Assembly (NCBI GenBank): GCA_023457295.1
Contig: JAEWLZ010000033.1
Coordinates: 1 to 11,504, forward strand
DNA length: 11,504 bases
Direction: 5' to 3'
Origin: Cyanobacteria bacterium OH_PDB_112
GTDB taxonomy: Bacteria > Cyanobacteriota > Vampirovibrionia > Gastranaerophilales > CAJFVJ01
In this document: positions 8,076 through 11,504 of the stretch, piece by piece
Position numbering within the stretch: position 1 is the first letter of the stretch
Layout of the letters: each line of letters starts with the position of its first letter
Notes under the pieces: model-generated
The model's input: only the letters and a program-made list of their open reading frames with translations
The model's database searches: none
Told to the model about the DNA's origin: nothing
Translations under genes and position numbers: made by a program

Positions 8076-8157
8076 TTTTATACCTCTGTTTCTATTTAAA
8101 TTGTATGACCCTATAAACAATATTATTGCTCGCGCAAAGCGGATTGTAAACTACTAA

Positions 8158-8185
8158 TTGAGATTTTTTTCGCAATTGTTATTAT
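8158..8185 (+). promoter_or_regulatory. Sigma70-type promoter for the CheD-like gene
   Basis: TTGAGA (8158-8163), 16-base spacer, TATTAT (8180-8185), five of six matches in each box. The start would be near 8192, leaving a leader of about 63 bases. The divergent acyl-CoA synthetase must have its own promoter in 8076-8254; I found none on that strand with both boxes convincing. Confidence 0.55.
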
Positions 8186-8254
8186 TTACAAAAATTAATC
8201 CTGAGAGCAATTTTTTAAGTGTTTTGTTTTTATTTTTTTGAAAGGTAATGTGTA

Positions 8255-8941
8255 GTGTTAAGCAGTATCCAAAATACGAATTTTAAATCAAATATAATTC
8301 TGTCTTCTTCTATTTATCAAAGTAAGCCTTTGGATTCGCTAAAAAATGTCGGAAAAAGTGTCGGTTCTCCTTGGAGCATGAAGCAATCAAAGATTTTAGA
8401 TGAAGGTTTTAGTGATTCTGCATCGATTTGCACTATGGGTTTTATAAAAGTAAAAGATGCCCAAAAAGGTTATTTGTTTCATTCTGTGCCAGAAAATGAT
8501 TTTGAGGATGTTGAGCTAGCAATAAAAGAGGAGGCAGATACTCTTACTAAACAATCAGGGATTGAAAAACCTCAGTTGGAAGGGATTTTAATCGGAGGTG
8601 AAGCTGAATATAAAGGAAGTCCAATTCAATATAATAAGCTTATGGATCTTTTTGATGATATGAAAATAAAATATACTGCTATTTTAGGTAAGAAAAGTTC
8701 AGTAGGCGGCATGAGTATTTATACTTCAGCTCCTAAAGATGAGTATGTTTTGGAATATTTTGGGCAGGTTATAAAAGACCAAGGTTCTAAAGAAAAAAAT
8801 ATTAAAGAATTGAAAAAATATTTTGAGATTGTAAAAATAAATTCGGAAGACAATATTACATTGGAGCAAAATAATATCCTTGAAAAGATTTCCTTTTTTC
8901 AAGCTCTGCGTCAATTTTGTTTAAAATCTCAAATTTCTTAG
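8255..8941 (+). CDS. Orphan protein with CheD-like deamidase-fold features
   Basis: 228 residues, no confident family. GTG at 8255 is chosen because AAAGG (8241-8245) lies 9 bases upstream. The N-terminus (1-45) is polar and probably disordered. Residues 53-170 read like a divergent CheD/CNF-type deamidase fold: C59 and H76 are 17 residues apart, the same spacing as the catalytic Cys and His of chemoreceptor glutamine deamidase CheD; S53 is six before the Cys, where CheD has Thr; HSVP (76-79) parallels CheD's H-x-x-LP; LEGILIGGEA (108-117) parallels its KIFGGA strand; VGGMSIYTSAPKDEYVL (150-166) parallels its terminal GG...R..F...TG.V strand pair. CheD converts glutamine to glutamate on chemoreceptors, but no chemotaxis gene is nearby, so target and activity are unknown. 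The tail (175-228) is charged and helical. Its 3' 86 bases overlap the convergent radical SAM gene. Gene real: about 0.85; fold assignment: about 0.5. Confidence 0.7.
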   Translation: MLSSIQNTNFKSNIILSSSIYQSKPLDSLKNVGKSVGSPWSMKQSKILDEGFSDSASICTMGFIKVKDAQKGYLFHSVPENDFEDVELAIKEEADTLTKQSGIEKPQLEGILIGGEAEYKGSPIQYNKLMDLFDDMKIKYTAILGKKSSVGGMSIYTSAPKDEYVLEYFGQVIKDQGSKEKNIKELKKYFEIVKINSEDNITLEQNNILEKISFFQALRQFCLKSQIS

Positions 8942-9815
8942 GCAGCCATCGCGGAGCGACTAAAATCTTCTTTAACCCATTCCCGGCAAGGCGGTGAATA
9001 GTCATTTCGGGCGGTAAAATTTCCAAAAAGTCGCACACAGTTTCGATGTATTCATCTTCTTCGAACATTCTGATTTTGCCCTCATTATACATTTTTTCAA
9101 GAGGAGTTCCTTTAAGGATGCACAGAAGATGAATTTTTACGCCGTCTATACCAAGGCGTGAAATTTCTCTTGCAGTATGCAAAATATCTTCACGAGATTC
9201 ATTAGGGAGTCCTATAATTACATGTGCGCATATATTTATGCCTTTGCCTTGAGTGAGTTCGACCGCATTGTAAAATTCGCGGGCATGGTGTCCGCGGTTG
9301 ATAAAATCAAGAGTCCTGTCGTGAATACTTTGAAGTCCGTATTCTACCCAGGCGTAATAATCCTGTGCTATATCAGAGATAAGACTTATTTTATCTTTAT
9401 CGACGCAATCGGGCCGTGTTCCTATTGAAAGTCCTACAACGTCTTTGTGTCCGAGAGCTTGTGAATAAATTGCTTCTAGGGTTTTTACGGGGGCATAGGT
9501 GTTTGAATATGCCTGAAAATAGGATAGAAATTTTTTTGCGCCGAATCTTTCCGATAATGTTTCAATTCCTGTTTCAAGTTGTTCTTTAACAGGAATAAGG
9601 TTGCTGTGAGCTTGTGAAAAAGATCCCGAGTCATCGCAAAAAATACAGCCGATTTTGGAGATTTTTCCGTCACGGTTTGGACAGCTAAAACCGGCATCTA
9701 AAGTTACTTTGTAGACTTTTTGTCCGAAAAGTTCTTTTAAATGCCGGCTAAATTGATTGTATCTTTTACCGTCGCAAAATAACGGTTTTTGACCTTCTTT
9801 TGCGGGTTGGGTCAT
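8856..9815 (-). CDS. Radical SAM protein, TIGR01212 (YhcC/YtqA-like) family
   Basis: 319 residues from ATG at 9815. The iron-sulfur cluster motif is CPNRDGKISKIGCIFC (45-60): C45, C57, C60, the CX11CX2C spacing typical of this family, preceded by VTLDAGFS. Other family hallmarks are GLSIGTRPDCV, EYGLQS, INRGH, HVIIGLPNE, GVKIHLL and, near the end, HRLAGNG and VAPRW. The enzyme should use a 4Fe-4S cluster and SAM for radical chemistry in the cytosol. As I recall, Bacillus YtqA (MnmL) has been tied to tRNA wobble-uridine (mnm5s2U) modification; applying that here is inference, and no MnmM partner is in view. The start overlaps the preceding zinc-ribbon gene as TAATG, so it is likely coupled; an upstream in-frame ATG at 9872 would lie inside that gene and is rejected. 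The C-terminus overlaps the CheD-like gene by 86 bases, yet both ends look genuine. Confidence 0.92.
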   Translation of the reverse strand: MTQPAKEGQKPLFCDGKRYNQFSRHLKELFGQKVYKVTLDAGFSCPNRDGKISKIGCIFCDDSGSFSQAHSNLIPVKEQLETGIETLSERFGAKKFLSYFQAYSNTYAPVKTLEAIYSQALGHKDVVGLSIGTRPDCVDKDKISLISDIAQDYYAWVEYGLQSIHDRTLDFINRGHHAREFYNAVELTQGKGINICAHVIIGLPNESREDILHTAREISRLGIDGVKIHLLCILKGTPLEKMYNEGKIRMFEEDEYIETVCDFLEILPPEMTIHRLAGNGLKKILVAPRWLPKKFEILNKIDAELEKRKSFQGYYFAPM

Positions 9816-9979
9816 TATTTTTCTTCTTTTTCGATAATAGGATAAACGTAATGTTCTCCACATGCGGGGCAAATTACTTCCTGCTGTTTGCCTTCATCAA
9901 GCTCGACAACTTCAAAAAGTTCTCTGCAGCTTGATTGTACACATCTTATAGCCCATGATGGTCTTACCACTCTTGCCAT
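9815..9979 (-). CDS. 54-residue zinc-ribbon protein
   Basis: Sequence begins MARVVRPSWAIRCVQSSC and contains two cysteine pairs: C13-X4-C18 and C37-X2-C40 in VICPACGEHY, a four-cysteine zinc-ribbon arrangement. The middle (21-34) is acidic and the end (EKEEK) highly charged. Gene support is strong for its size: AGAGGA sits 7-8 bases before the ATG, a TTTACA/TATTAT promoter lies at the right distance, and its stop overlaps the radical SAM start (TAATG). Function unknown. Small zinc ribbons often bind RNA or protein, so an accessory role to the coupled enzyme is possible but unproven. Confidence 0.85.
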   Translation of the reverse strand: MARVVRPSWAIRCVQSSCRELFEVVELDEGKQQEVICPACGEHYVYPIIEKEEK

Positions 9980-10011
9980 TTTTTCGTCCTCTCAAAAATT
10001 AACACATTTTA

Positions 10012-10040
10012 ATAATACAGGATTTAAAAAAAAATGTAAA
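10012..10040 (-). promoter_or_regulatory. Promoter of the zinc-ribbon/radical SAM operon
   Basis: On the minus strand TTTACA (10040-10035), 17-base spacer, TATTAT (10017-10012), each five of six to consensus. Transcription would start about 25 bases before the ATG at 9979. Confidence 0.65.
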
Positions 10041-10112
10041 ATTTTCGCAAAATTTTTTCCCTTATTTTATAGCTATTTCGATTTATTTTTCGTATAAAAA
10101 CATTAAGACCTA

Positions 10113-10141
10113 TTGACTTATTGCTTACTAATTTTTATTAT
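10113..10141 (+). promoter_or_regulatory. Promoter of the LysM gene, with 5' hairpin
   Basis: TTGACT (10113-10118), 17-base spacer, TATTAT (10136-10141). The predicted start, near 10148, falls exactly on GTGG GGGAAA CCAC (10148-10161), so the mRNA would open with a 4-bp hairpin. The leader to the ATG at 10198 is about 50 bases. Confidence 0.65.
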
Positions 10142-10197
10142 ATCTTTGTGGGGGAAACCACTTGGAGAGTTGGTTTAATAATTTTAAGGAATTGCAA

Positions 10198-10722
10198 ATG
10201 AGAAGCAGTACATTTCACAAAACAGCATTATCAAAAGAAAAAATGGCAGCACTTGAAAGCATGATTGCTGACAGCAAAGCTAATTATGACGAAGCTCCTG
10301 GCGTTTATGTCAGAAATAATAAAGCACAGGACTTGGATTTATTATGGCAAGTAAACAGAGCTTCTGCTAAACACAAAAAAATTACTCGCAATCAAGTAAT
10401 AGCAAGTTTTGTAGCTGGTATTATATGTACTATTTTCATTACTTCATCTTTTAACAATATTTCTAACAATATGGCTGATTTTGATTTTTGGCAAAAAGGT
10501 TCAATCCCTGTCGGAGTGAATGTTTCTCCTGCCGATAACAAAGCGCCGACAGTTCATACAGAGACTTATACCGTAAAAGCTGGCGATACCATTGATAGTA
10601 TTGTAATGAGATATTACGGTGTTTATGATGTTGAAAGAATACGTCAAATTCAATCTATTAATAATCTTGAAGACCCTTCAAAAATTGCGATGGGTCAGAC
10701 TTTAATAATACCTATCAACTAG
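10198..10722 (+). CDS. Membrane-anchored LysM-domain protein
   Basis: 174 residues. A polar N-terminal part (1-60, ending in the basic stretch KHKKITRNQ) is followed by one transmembrane helix, about 66-84 (QVIASFVAGIICTIFITSS), then a linker and a C-terminal LysM domain (123-173: ETYTVKAGDTIDSIVMRYYG ... INNL ... GQTLIIP). By the positive-inside rule the N-terminus is cytoplasmic and LysM faces outward, where it can bind peptidoglycan glycan. This suggests a cell-wall or envelope role without an enzymatic domain of its own. Start choice: AAGGA (10186-10190) is 7 bases before ATG 10198; an upstream in-frame TTG at 10162 would add 12 residues but has a poorer site and overlaps the 5' hairpin. 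Monocistronic with its own promoter. Confidence 0.88.
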   Translation: MRSSTFHKTALSKEKMAALESMIADSKANYDEAPGVYVRNNKAQDLDLLWQVNRASAKHKKITRNQVIASFVAGIICTIFITSSFNNISNNMADFDFWQKGSIPVGVNVSPADNKAPTVHTETYTVKAGDTIDSIVMRYYGVYDVERIRQIQSINNLEDPSKIAMGQTLIIPIN

Positions 10723-10797
10723 CGTTCTTTTAGAGAAAGCTAAAATAAAGCTCTTATTAGGAGTTTTATTGAAGTGAAAAATTTACTAAAAAACTAA

Positions 10798-11010
10798 TTA
10801 CTCTTTGTCTGAAGAAGAAATGGTTAAACCCCAAAAAATCCTTTCTTCAAGAGAATTTTTCGGCATATTTCTTTTAAAAGTATTGAGCCTGATTTTTTCT
10901 TTGCAAAGAGCAGTAGGCATTTGTCCGCGAAGAGCAGGCGGCAAATCATGAGAAGTCTTTCTGCTTTTTTCATAATCATTTACCGATGTAATATATTCAC
11001 CATACGCCAT
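10798..11010 (-). CDS. Small hypothetical protein, 70 residues
   Basis: Begins MAYGEYITSVNDYEKSRK; not recognised. It is polar and charged (many K, E, R, S), with no signal peptide, membrane helix or metal motif and a single cysteine (C36), so it is probably cytosolic. Support: AAAAGGA ends 8-9 bases before the ATG, composition is protein-like rather than AT-run-like, and nothing competes on the other strand. I found no clear promoter in the very AT-rich upstream 150 bases, and no strong terminator after it. It converges on the LysM gene. It could be a lineage-specific protein; the gene call itself is moderately sure. Confidence 0.55.
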   Translation of the reverse strand: MAYGEYITSVNDYEKSRKTSHDLPPALRGQMPTALCKEKIRLNTFKRNMPKNSLEERIFWGLTISSSDKE

Positions 11011-11135
11011 AGAAAAAATCCTTTTGCCTAACTTAATTAAATAAAAACGGAACTTTTAAAATATTGCCATTTTAATCTTTTAAAAGCCACTTTTTTAATA
11101 AATATTAAGCAGTTTTAGGTGATTTTTTTATTAAT

Positions 11136-11164
11136 ATTACAAAACATTAAAATATTTATATAAT
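11136..11164 (+). promoter_or_regulatory. Promoter of the small-RNA locus
   Basis: ATTACA (11136-11141), 17-base spacer, perfect TATAAT (11159-11164). The start would be near 11171-11173. The region from 11011 to this point holds only AT-rich sequence and short A/T repeats such as CTTTTAAAA. Confidence 0.6.
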
Positions 11165-11217
11165 AAATAAATCCTGTTTATATACCGCTTGTTTGTGGAA
11201 TTTTGGCAAGGGAATAC

Positions 11218-11283
11218 ATGAAGTACAGGGCTAAGATAAGTAGGATAAAAGATTTTCACACTAACCGAGACCTTGACGCTTAA
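11218..11283 (+). CDS. Possible 21-residue ORF inside the small RNA
   Basis: MKYRAKISRIKDFHTNRDLDA then TAA. AAGGGA (11208-11213) lies 4 bases before the ATG, so translation is conceivable. The peptide is strongly charged, with no hydrophobic helix, and is unlike leader peptides for amino-acid operons. It may be chance; if real, the transcript would be a small mRNA or dual-function RNA. Confidence 0.2.
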   Translation: MKYRAKISRIKDFHTNRDLDA

Positions 11284-11313
11284 CTACTTAGAGGACAAAA
11301 GAAAGAACTCTAA

Positions 11314-11339
11314 CCGACTGAACAGGTCGGCTTTTTTTT
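11314..11339 (+). terminator. Intrinsic terminator of the small-RNA locus
   Basis: Stem CCGAC (11314-11318) with GTCGG (11326-11330), loop TGAACAG, then C and eight T. The minus-strand side has no comparable U-tract, so it acts on plus-strand transcripts. Confidence 0.85.
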
Positions 11340-11352
11340 GTCAAAAATTTGC

Positions 11353-11504
11353 TTAAACCAAACCTGTTAATATTGCAAAAAACTGTGAAACCCAGTTTGC
11401 CGCAACAATTGTTCCTAAAAGCGGAATAGCAAAGAAAAGCCATGTTTTTTTGGTACTTAGGTTATAAAGTTGTTTAATGCTCAAAAATATAAGAACAATT
11501 GACC
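11353..11504 (-). CDS. C-terminal end of a membrane protein (5' end beyond window)
   Basis: One minus-strand frame is open from the right edge to TAA at 11353-11355, giving 49 residues: SIVLIFLSIKQLYNLSTKK, then WLFFAIPLLGTIVAANWVSQFFAILTGLV. Two hydrophobic segments separated by a short basic loop indicate the end of a multi-pass membrane protein. The 'LSIKQLYNLSTKKTW' turn is reminiscent of Yip1-domain proteins, but too little is visible to assign a family. The strong nearby terminator faces the other way. Confidence 0.6.
   Translation of the reverse strand, partial: SIVLIFLSIKQLYNLSTKKTWLFFAIPLLGTIVAANWVSQFFAILTGLV

Larger units (their letters stand above)
11172..11339 (+). ncRNA. Candidate structured small RNA, about 167 nt
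   Basis: A transcript defined by a TATAAT promoter and a strong terminator, with no gene of normal size inside. Its GC content is higher than the flanking DNA. The predicted 5' end CCTGTTT (11173-11179) is complementary to GAACAGG (11320-11326) near the 3' end, giving a possible closing stem that excludes the terminator hairpin. Internal pairings seen: CTTGTT/GGCAAG (11189-11194 with 11205-11210), TAAGTAG with CTACTTA (11237-11243 with 11284-11290), and TTAGAG with CTCTAA (near 11288-11293 and 11308-11313), the last two partly exclusive. CTAACCGA occurs twice (11261-11268, 11310-11317). End-to-end pairing and length recall 6S RNA, but the long near-continuous helix of 6S is not evident, so I do not name it. 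It lacks tmRNA, SRP RNA and RNase P signatures. Confidence 0.5.

Noticed and set aside
8076..8120. Upstream extension of the acyl-CoA synthetase to ATG 8120
   Set aside because: The added residues are not family-like, and the AGAGG site at 8083-8087 is ideally placed for ATG 8075.
10731..10754. Imperfect hairpin AGAG-AA-AGCT...AGCTCT as a terminator for the LysM gene
   Set aside because: Only a 6-bp bulged stem with no U-tract on either strand.
10774..10797. Seven-codon GTG mini-ORF after GGAG, between the LysM gene and the 70-residue gene
   Set aside because: Too short and without conserved context; likely chance.
11172..11339. Small-RNA locus as tmRNA, SRP RNA or RNase P RNA
   Set aside because: No tRNA-like T-loop (GGTTCGAATCC type), no GGAAGG...AGCAG of SRP RNA, and no P4-type GAGGAAAGTCC; it is also too short for tmRNA or RNase P.

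Overview
The window is AT-rich, with mostly A/T-ending codons, short intergenic gaps, good Shine-Dalgarno sites and sigma70-type promoters. The gene mix is a fused ADP-forming acyl-CoA synthetase (typical of acetate-producing anaerobes), a YtqA/YhcC-type radical SAM protein, a membrane-anchored LysM protein and a class II lysyl-tRNA synthetase. It fits a low-GC anaerobic bacterium; a gut Melainabacteria/Gastranaerophilales-type lineage is my best guess. That guess is inference from gene content and style, with no marker gene behind it. I see no rRNA, tRNA, CRISPR, insertion sequence or phage gene, so this reads as ordinary chromosome.

Layout, left to right. (1) 1-1648, minus: an NrnA-like DHH phosphoesterase, with a YihY/BrkB-type membrane protein overlapping its 3' end and running off the left edge. 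(2) 1718-3684, plus: a CaCA-type cation exchanger overlapping a ketopantoate reductase (panE) by 4 bases, driven by a good promoter and closed by a strong, probably bidirectional terminator. (3) 3724-4173, minus: a small secreted hypothetical protein sharing that terminator. (4) 4288-5805, plus: lysS with its terminator, followed by a palindromic repeat-like element. (5) 5910-8075, minus: the ADP-forming acyl-CoA synthetase with an unusual cysteine-rich tail. (6) 8255-8941, plus: an orphan protein that looks to me like a divergent CheD-fold deamidase; its 3' end overlaps the next, convergent gene by 86 bases. (7) 8856-9979, minus: a two-gene operon of a 54-residue zinc-ribbon protein and a radical SAM enzyme, coupled through TAATG. 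(8) 10198-10722, plus: a LysM protein with its own promoter. (9) 10798-11010, minus: a 70-residue hypothetical. (10) About 11172-11339, plus: a stand-alone transcript with promoter and terminator but no sizeable ORF, a candidate structured small RNA. (11) 11353 to the right edge, minus: the end of a membrane protein.

Functions are mostly housekeeping: RNA and nucleotide turnover (NrnA), coenzyme A precursor synthesis (PanE), translation (LysS, perhaps tRNA modification by the radical SAM protein), acetate/ATP energy metabolism (acyl-CoA synthetase), ion transport and envelope. PanE and the CoA-dependent synthetase touch the same cofactor, but nothing shows co-regulation. The least explained parts are the CheD-like orphan, the small RNA locus, the cysteine tail on the synthetase, and the zinc-ribbon/radical SAM pair.
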